This document shows positions 8,401-17,413 of a stretch of DNA of 64,000 nt, one piece after another. The stretch comes from an uncultured Paracoccaceae bacterium (lineage in GTDB: Bacteria > Pseudomonadota > Alphaproteobacteria > Rhodobacterales > Rhodobacteraceae): positions 39,457-103,456 of the forward strand of contig CALMSR010000058.1 in assembly GCA_937872465.1 (NCBI GenBank). The letters are read 5' to 3'. Positions within the stretch are counted from its first letter, which is position 1. Each line of letters opens with the position of its first letter. The notes below the pieces were generated by a model. The model was not told where the DNA came from and ran no database searches. It saw only the letters and a program-made list of their open reading frames with translations. Both the position numbers and the translations under genes were made by a program.

Positions 8401-9275
8401 AGCGTGCCGCCATCCTCGTGCTCCTGCTCTGGGCTCCCGCGGCCTCCGCGGCCGGGCCGGCGCTGCTGCTCGACGCCGAGATCCCCTGGACCGAGCCCGA
8501 GGCGAGCTTCGGCGGCTTCTCGGGCCTCGCGGTGACCGACGACGGCCGGAGCCTCATTGCCGTCTCCGACAAGGGCACCTGGGCGACCGGTCGGATGGAG
8601 CGCGAGAACGGAAGGCTCACCGGGATCGCCATGACCGGCCACGGGCCGCTGCACGAGATCTCCGGCACCCCGCTCGACGGGCTGAACGTGGACGCCGAGG
8701 GGCTCGACCTCGATCCCCGGGGCCGCGCCTATGTCTCCTTCGAGGCCTTCCACCGGGTCCGGCGCTACGACAGCCTCGACGGCCCGGCGGCCCCCGTGCC
8801 GCCCCACCCCGATTTTCCCCGCCTGCAGAACAATTCCGGCCTCGAGGCGCTGACGATCGACGCCGAGGGCACGCTCTACGCCATCCCCGAGCGCAGCGGC
8901 AAGCTCGACCGCCCCTTCCCGGTCTACCGGTTCCGCAACGGCCGCTGGGACAAGGATCTGCGCCTGCGCCGCGACGGCGACTTCCTGGTGGTGGACGCGG
9001 ATTTCGGCCCCGACGGCAAGCTCTACGTGCTCGAGCGCAGCTTCCGCTGGCTCGGCGGCTTCGCGACCCGGATCCGCCGCTTCACCCTCGGCCCGGAGGG
9101 GCTCGGCGACGAGACCACCCTGTTCGAGACCCGCATCGGCGAGATGGACAACATGGAGGGGATGTCCGTCTGGCGCGACGAGGCGGGCAGGACCCGCGTC
9201 ACCCTGATCTCCGACGACAACTTCTTCGCCCTGCAACGCACGATCATCGCGGAATTCCTGCTCGCGGAGCGCTGA
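8397..9275 (+). CDS. secreted esterase-like phytase-family protein
   Basis: A 292-residue protein with a clear signal peptide (MKRAAILVLLLWAPAASA) and a beta-propeller of the esterase-like/phytase-like type. Recognisable segments are FSGLAVTDDGRSLIAVSDKG near 40, NVDAEGLDLDPRGRAYVSFE near 100, NNSGLEALTIDAEGTLYAIPE near 140 and NMEGMSVWRDEAGRTRVTLISDDNF near 255. Predicted periplasmic. The substrate is unknown; family naming rests on sequence similarity and not on a demonstrated phytase. It starts with an ATGA overlap on mepA, so it is co-translated with it. Confidence 0.8.
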   Translation: MKRAAILVLLLWAPAASAAGPALLLDAEIPWTEPEASFGGFSGLAVTDDGRSLIAVSDKGTWATGRMERENGRLTGIAMTGHGPLHEISGTPLDGLNVDAEGLDLDPRGRAYVSFEAFHRVRRYDSLDGPAAPVPPHPDFPRLQNNSGLEALTIDAEGTLYAIPERSGKLDRPFPVYRFRNGRWDKDLRLRRDGDFLVVDADFGPDGKLYVLERSFRWLGGFATRIRRFTLGPEGLGDETTLFETRIGEMDNMEGMSVWRDEAGRTRVTLISDDNFFALQRTIIAEFLLAER

Positions 9276-9299
9276 TACGACACCCGGCTGCATCGATCT

Positions 9300-9480
9300 G
9301 CCGAGCGACACCGGGAACCGGCAGGAGCGAGGCACTGCCTCGCGCCGGTTCGTTGAACGCAGCGCGCGAGCGCGGTGGTCGAAGGGGGGGTCGGGTTTCG
9401 CCGTCAGCGGGTGATCCGCGCGCGCATGCCTGGCAGGCGCGCGCGGATTCGTCTCCCGCCAAATCCGCGACGACAAAACC
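9300..9480 (-). repeat. dispersed repeat, family B, copy 1
   Basis: Read on the minus strand, this spacer begins TCGCGGATTTGGCG followed by GAGAC and AATCCGCGCGC, and further on has CCGCGCTCGCGCG. The same blocks in the same order occur at 61035-61120, with two differences in the first 32 bases. The stretch GCGGATT...AATCCGC is itself an inverted repeat. It sits between two convergent genes and has no convincing coding sequence. Confidence 0.5.
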
Positions 9481-9523
9481 CAGTTGACCGGCGCCGGCCC
9501 GCGGCGATCACCCGGAGACCGGG

Positions 9524-10669
9524 TCAGGCCAAGCCCCGCTCCGCCGCCGCCTCCAGCGCCGCCGCCAGGCGCGCCAGCGCCTGCGGCCGATAGCCCGGGT
9601 CGCGCGCCCACCGGGCAAGCGCCGAAGGCGCGAGATCGAGCAGCGCGCCCGGCCCCCGGCGCGGGCGCGGCGCGATCTCCAGCAGCCGGTCGAAGAGACC
9701 CGGCGCCGCGGAACCGCGCGCCATCAGCGGCGCCGCCGCATCGCGCTCCGCCGCCCAGCCGGCCACCGCGGCCGGGTCGAGCGCGAGCCCCGCCGCCGCG
9801 GCGCCCTGCGCCACCCAGACCAGCGCGTCGCTCGAGAGCCCCGTCACCGCCCCGCCCCCGCCGACCGAGCAATGGTCGCCGGGAAACCAGCGCTGCTGAT
9901 AGGCGCCGCGCACCCGGCCGCCGTTCAGCGCCGCGAGATTGTGCCAGAGCGTCGGTGGGAAGCCGCGCCGCCGCTCGTCGATCGACACCGCATGCCGCGC
10001 CGCGGCGACGCAGCCGGAGAGCGCGGTGTCGTGGAAGGCCAGCCCGCGGTTCAGCCGCGCCGCCAGCCGCATGTGCCCGGGCAACCCCAGCGACCCCACC
10101 GTGTCCCAGATGCCGAGATAGGCGAGCCTGAGCGCCAGCCCGGCGGCCGCGCCCGTCTCCGCCCGCCAGGCCGCCTCCCGCGGCCCCAGCACCACATGGC
10201 CCGCGTGGCGCGCCCTGAAGGCCAAAGCCGCGGGGCTGTCCGGCCGGCTGGCGGCACCCCGGTCGCGATAGAAGGCCAGCGCCGCGGGGATCGCCGAAGC
10301 CTCGTCGCGCTCCAGGATGCCGCAATTGCGGATCAGCCCCGCGAGCGAGCGCGCGGTGAAGGCCCCGCGCGAGAAGCCGAAGAGATACACCTCGTCGCCG
10401 GGCGCATAGGTGAAGACGAGGAAGCGATAGGCCGCTGCCAGCGTCGCGGTCAGCCCCTGGCCGAAGAGGCCGCCGAGGGTGCGGTCGAGCATGCGCGCCA
10501 GCCCGCCGGTGCCGCGCCCGGTCCCGACCCCGTCGAGATGGCAGACCACCTGCGCCACCCCGTCCGGCGCCTGCGCCAGCACGGCCTGCGCCAGCCGCGC
10601 CACATTGGTGGGCCGCTCGGCGTCGATGCGTTTCCAGGTGCCGTCGCAGGCGATGACGATGCGTTTCAT
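9524..10669 (-). CDS. DUF2235 alpha/beta-hydrolase
   Basis: A 381-residue protein of the DUF2235 family, a phospholipase-like alpha/beta-hydrolase group that includes Tle1 type VI effectors. The start MKRIVIACDGTWKR and the nucleophile elbow LFGFSRGAFTARSLAGLI (Ser near residue 105) are diagnostic. GIWDTVGSLG near 177 and the HDTALSG/HAVSIDERR segments follow. Catalysis of ester bonds is a family inference. No type VI secretion or immunity gene is nearby, so an effector role is not supported. The ATG at 10669 has GGAG upstream; the frame is open further up, but that extension is repeat-like. Confidence 0.85.
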   Translation of the reverse strand: MKRIVIACDGTWKRIDAERPTNVARLAQAVLAQAPDGVAQVVCHLDGVGTGRGTGGLARMLDRTLGGLFGQGLTATLAAAYRFLVFTYAPGDEVYLFGFSRGAFTARSLAGLIRNCGILERDEASAIPAALAFYRDRGAASRPDSPAALAFRARHAGHVVLGPREAAWRAETGAAAGLALRLAYLGIWDTVGSLGLPGHMRLAARLNRGLAFHDTALSGCVAAARHAVSIDERRRGFPPTLWHNLAALNGGRVRGAYQQRWFPGDHCSVGGGGAVTGLSSDALVWVAQGAAAAGLALDPAAVAGWAAERDAAAPLMARGSAAPGLFDRLLEIAPRPRRGPGALLDLAPSALARWARDPGYRPQALARLAAALEAAAERGLA

Positions 10670-11133
10670 GGATCGCTCCGGATCGCCCGCCCCGGGGCGG
10701 CCGCCCGGCGGGGCGATCATTGCATGGATGTCTCGGGATCTCGCGGGTCTCCAGCACCCGCGCCCGCCGAGCATAGCGCCAAAAGCTTTCCCAATCCCTG
10801 CCCCGACGCCGCAAACGCCCCAGGAAGATCGCATCTGGCAAAGCAACCCCGTCAGGCAGAGGTCCAAGCGCGCCTGGCGCAACCACCCCGCCCGGCGGGC
10901 ACCGCCGGGCAGCGCCCGCCCCGCCCGTCACGCCAACGGCGTGCCTCCGGCACGACGCGGGCGCTTCGCACCCGCCGGGCCGTGCGCTGCCCTCATCTCA
11001 TGGCGGAACGGTCGTACCGGTGACAATGGGCTCCAAATGTGATCACCTCGCTAAACGCCCGGTGTCGACTTACAGTGCGCATCTCCCTCCTTCATCGCCG
11101 CGACAAGCTCCCGCCAGCAGCCACGAGGCCCCG
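10670..11133. other. 464-base gene-free region with family A repeat
   Basis: This divergent spacer separates the DUF2235 gene and the LRR gene. Its main content is a family A repeat at about 10862-11010. The rest holds no RNA gene or convincing ORF. Promoters for both flanking genes should lie here, but none could be defined by eye. Confidence 0.6.
10862..11010 (-). repeat. dispersed GC-rich repeat, family A, most complete copy
   Basis: Read on the minus strand this matches the plus strand of 30145-30325 almost end to end: GACCGT.CCGCCA, GAGGGCA.CGC.CGGCCCGG, GCGAAGCGCCCGCGTC.TGCCGGAGGCA, GGCGTGACGGG, GCGGGGCGGGCGC, and GGCGGG.TGGT. Identity by eye is about 80% over some 150 bases. It lies between divergent genes. 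Confidence 0.65.
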
Positions 11134-13098
11134 ATGAGCAATGCCGAAGCCGCCTATGCCGCAGCGCTGGAGGTGATCAGGAAGAGCCCTACCCACATCA
11201 GGAGCGAATTACACTTCAGTCATCTTCCGGGTCTTGAACAGATCCCACCGGAAATCGCAGAACACAGATCCATGATTGTCTTGGGATTTGAGAATACCAA
11301 GATAACGAACCTCGAACCGATAGCTGGCCTTTCAAACCTAACAGGCCTTGGCTTGAAGAACACACCGGTTTCCAACCTCGCCCCGATTGCCAACCATACA
11401 AATCTGGAGAAGCTACACTTGGATGGGAGCCAGGTCGTTGACCTAGCGCCAATCCGTGAATTCCGACGACTGAAGGAGCTTTCTCTGAACAAGACCCGGG
11501 TTACCGACCTTGGGCCACTCGCGGGCCTTGTCTCTCTCGATGAACTCTCGCTGATGCACACTCCAGTAGCCGACTTGCGGCCACTTCGGAACCTTGCTTC
11601 CCTTGAGATACTCCGGCTTATCGGTACAGCGGTTGTTGATCTTGATGGCCTTCAGGATCTTGTCGGTCTCGAAGTTCTGTCGCTGGGCAGATCGAAGGTC
11701 GTCGATCTTAGGCCATTGATGCGCCTCAACACCCTCAAGATCCTTGACCTCAACAACACACCGGTCTCCGACCTCAGACCTCTCGCAAATCTCACTGGCA
11801 TTCATGGTCTGTATATCGGCAACACGAAAGTTGCCGACATCGGCCCAATTCAGCGCTTCAGGGCGCTGAGTTCACTTAACCTTGAACTGACAGCGGTGGC
11901 AGATATTGCGCCATTGCGTGATCTCGCTTCTTTGCATTGGCTCAGGATCACGAATTCACACATCGCGGATATCGGGCCGCTTTCAGGCTGCACCGAGTTG
12001 ACCATGCTCGACCTGAGCAACACCTCGGTCGATGATCTGCGCCCGATCAAGGACCTCCCGAAACTGATAGAAGGCTCGCTTGGCTACCGAGGAAATCTAA
12101 GCTTCAAGGGCTGCAAGGCCTGCGATCTCGACCCCGAAGGACTGGGCAAGCTGGCGGAGATCGAAGACGACGACGCCCGCACGCGGCGAACGATCGACTA
12201 CCTGCAATCCCTCACCGACTGGCCGCCGGTCAATTCCGATCCGATCGAAGCTGCGATGCACGGCCCGATCCTCGAAGCTTCGCTGGCCGACCTCGCACTC
12301 GTGGAAACCGTCTTCGAGGCCGTTTCCCCGGACCCGCCGCTGCCGATGGAACGCGGCCCGAACTACGACGATCTGGTCGAGGTGCTGGCCTATGCCGCCG
12401 ACAGGCTGGCGCGCGCGGATCGTGCCGACCGGTTCGGGATGGCGCTGATCGACGGCTTCAAGGACTACCGGCGCCGGGTGAAACAGGAGCAACCGAACGG
12501 CCGGCTCCTGAACTTCATCGCCGACGCGGTGCGGGCGGTGCTGGTCGACGATCTTACCGCCGACGCGCTCGACGGATTCGATCGTGGCCAGATCGCCGGC
12601 TTCCTCGAGAACCACGATGCGCTCATGCGCGGATGGTTCCCGGCCGCGCTCGCGCCGGTCGTGCCCGAGCCCGACCTCTCCGCGGAGGTCCTGTCGCGGG
12701 AACTTCCGCCAATGGTCCGCGACGCCGAGGCCATGGTCGAGGCCGGTATCGCGGGCGGCATCTTCGGCGAGAGCGTCCGCACGTCGCTCGCCTATCTGCG
12801 CGCCCGCATGGACGCGGCCCTGAAGACGCTCGCGACCTCCGACAGCGCCGAACGCCTCGCGGTGGCGCTTTCCGACCTGCGCAGGACCGCCGTTCTGGCC
12901 GCGGCATGGGTCGGCCGGATCAAGGGCCGACTGATGCAATATGCCGAGCGCTCCGCGGAATGGGCCAGGGAGAATCCGGTCGCGGCCGCGAGGAACGCGG
13001 CCTTTGTCGCCACGGGATTCGGCGCGGCAATCGCCTGGATTGAACCGATCTTCAGCGCCCTCTGGCGCTTCGTCAGCCACCTGCCGCTGCCATTCTGA
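11134..13098 (+). CDS. leucine-rich repeat protein with C-terminal domain, hypothetical
   Basis: A 654-residue protein. Residues about 45-310 are twelve tandem 22-residue leucine-rich repeats with consensus LxxLxLxxTxVxDLxPLxxL, close to the bacterial internalin/SDS22 type but with Thr or Ser where Asn is usual. There is no signal peptide or LPXTG anchor, so it is probably intracellular. The rest (about 330-654) is helical, unrecognised, and ends with a hydrophobic segment (AAFVATGFGAAIAWIEPIF) that may be a membrane helix. The repeat half is markedly lower in GC (43% in 11281-11340) than the flanks, while the C-terminal half has normal composition. ATG 11134 is chosen as the start of ordinary protein sequence; its ribosome site is weak. 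Function unknown. Confidence 0.8.
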   Translation: MSNAEAAYAAALEVIRKSPTHIRSELHFSHLPGLEQIPPEIAEHRSMIVLGFENTKITNLEPIAGLSNLTGLGLKNTPVSNLAPIANHTNLEKLHLDGSQVVDLAPIREFRRLKELSLNKTRVTDLGPLAGLVSLDELSLMHTPVADLRPLRNLASLEILRLIGTAVVDLDGLQDLVGLEVLSLGRSKVVDLRPLMRLNTLKILDLNNTPVSDLRPLANLTGIHGLYIGNTKVADIGPIQRFRALSSLNLELTAVADIAPLRDLASLHWLRITNSHIADIGPLSGCTELTMLDLSNTSVDDLRPIKDLPKLIEGSLGYRGNLSFKGCKACDLDPEGLGKLAEIEDDDARTRRTIDYLQSLTDWPPVNSDPIEAAMHGPILEASLADLALVETVFEAVSPDPPLPMERGPNYDDLVEVLAYAADRLARADRADRFGMALIDGFKDYRRRVKQEQPNGRLLNFIADAVRAVLVDDLTADALDGFDRGQIAGFLENHDALMRGWFPAALAPVVPEPDLSAEVLSRELPPMVRDAEAMVEAGIAGGIFGESVRTSLAYLRARMDAALKTLATSDSAERLAVALSDLRRTAVLAAAWVGRIKGRLMQYAERSAEWARENPVAAARNAAFVATGFGAAIAWIEPIFSALWRFVSHLPLPF

Positions 13099-13327
13099 TG
13101 CGGCCTGCGGATGACCGCCGCGCGTCAACAGCCCGCCCGGAAATGGCAAGCCGGAATCCAGCCCGTTTCCAGCCGCCGTCCAGCTCGAGTTTTTTCCAGA
13201 CTTTCCAAGGGGCTTATCATCACCGAATTCAAGCGGGCCGATCGACCTGAAATCGTGTGACCCCTTGACGGGCCCCGAAAGGAAATCCCGTGGATGCGAT
13301 CCGCGTGTCCCGCACGGCCTGTTCCGT

Positions 13328-13441
13328 CACCCGCCGCACCGCCGGGCGGCCACCGCCGATATGGGCCTGGCCGCGGTACTGCCCCGACTGGCGCCCGATC
13401 GGCGCGACCCCTGTCATGCTGGCCGCCTGCCTGCCCGAGAG
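13328..13441 (-). pseudogene. IS110-family transposase relic
   Basis: On the minus strand this encodes LSGRQAASMTGVAP followed by IGRQSGQYRGQAHIGGG and RPAVRRV. This is the conserved start of the C-terminal Transposase_20 domain of IS110/IS1111 elements (typical form: GRQAASLxGVAP..RDSGxxRGxxxIxGGRxxVRRxLYM). Homology stops on both sides: a stop codon precedes it at about 13462 and the LYMAAL continuation is missing. About 38 codons of an element of about 400 codons remain. Confidence 0.65.
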
Positions 13442-13464
13442 GCCGCCCGAGCCCGATCAGCCAA

Positions 13465-13545
13465 GGCCCCGGCCGCGCGATGCCCGCCCGGGCCGCGCGC
13501 TGCCCTCATTTGTGGCGGGGCGGTCGAAGGGGAGAGGACGCGCGC
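13465..13545 (-). repeat. dispersed GC-rich repeat, family A, partial copy
   Basis: On the minus strand it reads TTCGACCG.CCCGCCACAAA then TGAGGGCA.CGC.CGGCCCG, nearly the same as the start block at 30150-30192. The later blocks of the family are not recognisable, and the sequence runs directly into the IS110 relic. Confidence 0.55.
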
Positions 13546-13647
13546 CGGGCGCGATGGCCCTGAGGCTCCGCCGCATCGCCCTTGCGGCCATGGCGGGGCC
13601 GGTCTAGGTGTGTGCGCCGGAAAACCTCGTCAGACGGTCACGCGCCC

Positions 13648-13935
13648 ATGTCTTCGCTCCTGCAGATCCTGCTCCTCGTCCTCGATCTGGCCTGGTGGAT
13701 CGTGATCGCCCATGTGATCATGAGCTGGCTGATCAATTTCAACGTGCTCAACCGCAACCAGCCGCTGGTCTGGCAGATCTGGACCGGGCTCAACCGCTTC
13801 CTCGAGCCGGTCTACGGGCCGATCCGGCGCTTCCTGCCCGAAATGGGCGGGCTCGACCTCTCGCCGATCATCGTGATCGTCGCGCTCTATGCGATCCGGA
13901 TCGTGCTGATCAACAACGCCGCCGTCTTCCTCTGA
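13648..13935 (+). CDS. YggT family membrane protein
   Basis: A 95-residue YggT-type integral membrane protein. It has two hydrophobic segments (about 3-27 and 68-92) flanking the amphipathic loop with the family signature LNRFLEPVYGPIRRFLPEMGGLDLSPIIV. Members have been tied to osmotic or ionic stress and to cell division or cofactor-assembly contexts in other bacteria, but the biochemical role is unsettled. The ATG at 13648 begins the hydrophobic segment directly. It converges with the MsrA-like gene, leaving only 10 bases between the stops. Confidence 0.9.
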   Translation: MSSLLQILLLVLDLAWWIVIAHVIMSWLINFNVLNRNQPLVWQIWTGLNRFLEPVYGPIRRFLPEMGGLDLSPIIVIVALYAIRIVLINNAAVFL

Positions 13936-13945
13936 CCGCGCGCCC

Positions 13946-14551
13946 TCAGGGACGCTCCTCGAGAATCAGCGCATCCGCCCCCCAGAGCTGGCGTACGCGG
14001 GCGTCCCGGCCGCAGGCCTCGCGGTAGAAGCTGTAGCGAAGCGGGTTGGTCTCGTGAAAATTCTGGTGATGGGCCTCCGCCGGCCAGAAGGTCTTCGCGG
14101 CGAGAATCGGCGTGACGATCTCCTGCCCCAGCCGGTCCCGGGCCTGCTGCCGGGAGGTCTCGGCCAGGGCGGCCTGATCGGCGTCGAGCACGAAGACCGC
14201 GGTGCGGTAGCTCGGCCCGCGGTCGCAGAACTGGCCCGCCGCATCGGTCGGGTCGATGCTGCGCCAGAAGACGTGCAGGAGCTGCGCATAGGTCACCGTC
14301 TCGGCGTCGAAGGTGATACGCACCGCCTCGTAATGGCCGGTGTCCTCCCGGGACACCCGGTCGTAGCTCGGGTCCTCCAGATCGCCGCCGGTATAGCCCG
14401 AGAGCGTGTCGACCACCCCCGGCACCGCGTCGAAATCCGCCTCGACGCACCAGAAGCCGCCCCCGGCGAAGATCGCCGTCTGCAGCGTCTCGGCCCGCGC
14501 GGCCCCAAGAGCCGCGACGACAAAGACCATCGCGATCAGGACATGCCTCAT
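13946..14551 (-). CDS. secreted MsrA homologue lacking the catalytic cysteine
   Basis: A 201-residue protein with a signal peptide (MRHVLIAMVFVVAALGAARA) followed by an MsrA domain: SGYTGGDLEDPSYDRVSRED, GHYEAVRITFD, LLHVFWRSIDPTD and TFWPAEAHHQNFHETN. In active MsrA the motif is GCFW; here codons 14453-14473 read AGGGFWCVE, so the nucleophilic Cys is Gly (GGC where TGC is expected). The cysteine just after the Trp is kept. Either the enzyme is inactive, or the neighbouring Cys has taken over, or one base is wrong. ATG 14551 has GAGAGGTGGG upstream and is preferred to the GTG three codons earlier. Periplasmic. An intact cytoplasmic msrA lies at 2965-3615. Confidence 0.85.
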   Translation of the reverse strand: MRHVLIAMVFVVAALGAARAETLQTAIFAGGGFWCVEADFDAVPGVVDTLSGYTGGDLEDPSYDRVSREDTGHYEAVRITFDAETVTYAQLLHVFWRSIDPTDAAGQFCDRGPSYRTAVFVLDADQAALAETSRQQARDRLGQEIVTPILAAKTFWPAEAHHQNFHETNPLRYSFYREACGRDARVRQLWGADALILEERP

Positions 14552-14742
14552 CGTTCCCACCTCTCACCCCGAAGGCCCAGAAGCCGGATGGCCTGCGGAT
14601 CCGCAACACAAATCCGGGTGAGGGGCGGAACTTTGCGCGATCTTGGCCGAAACCGCACGCGCGCCGATCCCGTGTCGACGGGGTTGCGGCCCCGGCCGGG
14701 GGCGCCGGAGCCCGGCGGGGAGGCCGCTTGCGGCGCCGGGGC

Positions 14743-15960
<1,218 letters not shown>

Positions 15961-16292
15961 GACATTCTCCGCTTGCGTTCCCGCGCGCCCTCTAGGCGGT
16001 TTCGCCGGGCGCAGCAAGCGAGAGCGGATCGGGGAGCGCCGGGTCGCGCCATTTCGGGCCCGACCGTCGTTCGCGCAATGCGCACCGTTTCATCGGGGTT
16101 TCGGCCTGACCCGAACCGCCATCCCGCCGAGGCCAGGCACCGCCCGGGCGGGATGGTGACGCCAGCCGCGCCCGGAGCTCGACCTCACAGGGTCACGTTG
16201 CCAAATGCGATCCCCCTGGCCGCCCGCGCCGGGCGTTGCCAGAGCCGGCGGAACGCGCGACAAGGGGAGCCTTGCGGCCGGGGAGGGACGGC
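15961..16292. other. 332-base divergent spacer with inverted repeat
   Basis: This is the spacer between argG and the alcohol dehydrogenase pseudogene. It contains the hairpin at 16119-16156 and shares sequence with family A near its 3' end. Nothing else is recognised. Confidence 0.5.
16119..16156. repeat. 10-bp inverted repeat related to family A repeats
   Basis: CCATCCCGCC pairs perfectly with GGCGGGATGG across an 18-base spacer. The left arm and spacer are the reverse complement of the 30270-30290 part of a family A repeat, while the right arm plus TGACGC matches the same repeat in direct orientation. This may be two abutted, oppositely oriented fragments of that repeat. Confidence 0.5.
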
Positions 16293-17413
16293 ATGATCGG
16301 CGCCATCACCTTCGAAACCACGCCGGCGATCCGCTTCGCGGCGGGCGCCGCGGCCCACCTCGGGCCGCTCGCCGCGAAGCGCCTCGGGTCGCGCATCCTC
16401 TTCGTTACCGATGCCGGACTGACCGGGCTCGGCCTCAACGCGCCGGCACTCGCGAGGCTCGCGCAGGGCGCGGCGGTCACGGTCTTCGACGCGGTCGAGG
16501 CCGATCCCTCGCGCGCGACGCTGATGGCGGCGGTTGCGGCCGGGCAGGAAGCGACCGGGGAGGTCGGCTTCGGCGGCGGCTCGTCGCTCGACGTGGCCAA
16601 GCTCGCGGCCCTCCTGCTCGGCTCGGACGAGGATCTTGACGCCGCCTGGGGCGTGGGCCTCGCGCGCGGGCCGTGCCTGCCGCTGGTGCTCGTGCCCACC
16701 ACCGCCGGCACCGGCTCGGAGGTGACACCGGTCGCGATCGTCACCGTGGAGGGATCGGAGAAGCGCGGCGTCTCCTCGCCGCTGCTCCTGCCCGATCTCG
16801 CATTGCTCGACCCCGATCTCACGCTCGGCCTGCCGGCCGCGACCACCGCCGCCACCGGCCTCGACGCCATGGTCCATGCCATCGAGGCCTATACCTCGCG
16901 CAGCCCCAACGCCAGCCCGGTCAGCCGGGCGCTGGCCTGCGAGGCGCTGCGGCTGCTCGGCGCCAATATCGAGCGCGCCGTGGCCGTGGGCGGCGACCGT
17001 GCCGCCCGCGGGGCGATGCTGCTCGGCGCCATGCTCGCCGGCCAGGCCTTCGCCAATGCCCGGTTGCGGCGGTCCATGCGCTGGCCTATCCGATCGGCGG
17101 GCTCTTCCACCTGCCGTATGGCTTGTCGAATGCCCTGGTCCTGCCGCATGTGCTGCGCTTCAATGCGCCGGCAGCAGCAGGTGAATACGCCGCGCTCGCG
17201 CCCCTTGCCGGGGCGGGCGCGGATCTGGCGGACGGGCTCGCGGCGCTCTCGTCCCGCCTCGGCCTGCCCCAGCGCCTGCGGGATGTCGGCGTCGCGGCGG
17301 CGGATCTGCCGCGCTGTGTGGAGGAGGCGATGAAACAGACAGGGTTGCTCGTGAACAACCCCCGGCCGGTCACCGAGGCCGATGCCCGCGCGATCTACGA
17401 GGCGGCCTGGTGA
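16293..17413 (+). pseudogene. iron-containing alcohol dehydrogenase, frameshifted
   Basis: This is a group III (Fe-dependent) alcohol dehydrogenase split by a frameshift. The first frame gives GGGSSLDVAKLAALL (NAD site), PTTAGTGSEVTP and LDAMVHAIEAYTS (Asp and His metal ligands) up to FANA near 17060. The rest continues one frame away as VAAVHALAYPIGG, GLSNALVLPHVLRFN and QTGLLVNNPRP to 17413. One missing base in the C-run at 17059-17061 explains it, and the span of 1121 bases is one short of a whole number of codons. The fourth metal ligand is also lost: FHLPYG instead of FHxPHG (TAT for CAT). ATG 16293 follows GGGAGGGACGGC. The stop overlaps the next gene by four bases. Confidence 0.85.

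Larger units (their letters stand above)
13099..13647. other. 549-base region with IS110 relic and family A repeat
   Basis: No intact gene is seen here. It contains a short IS110-type transposase relic (13328-13441, minus) and directly next to it a family A repeat fragment (13465-13545). A T6 run at 13190 follows the LRR gene but has no convincing hairpin. Confidence 0.6.

Noticed and set aside
8187..10931. 914-codon minus-strand open frame
   Set aside because: It covers the opposite strand of the esterase and mepA end and the wrong frame of the DUF2235 gene. Composition is Arg/Gly/Ala-rich with no domain.
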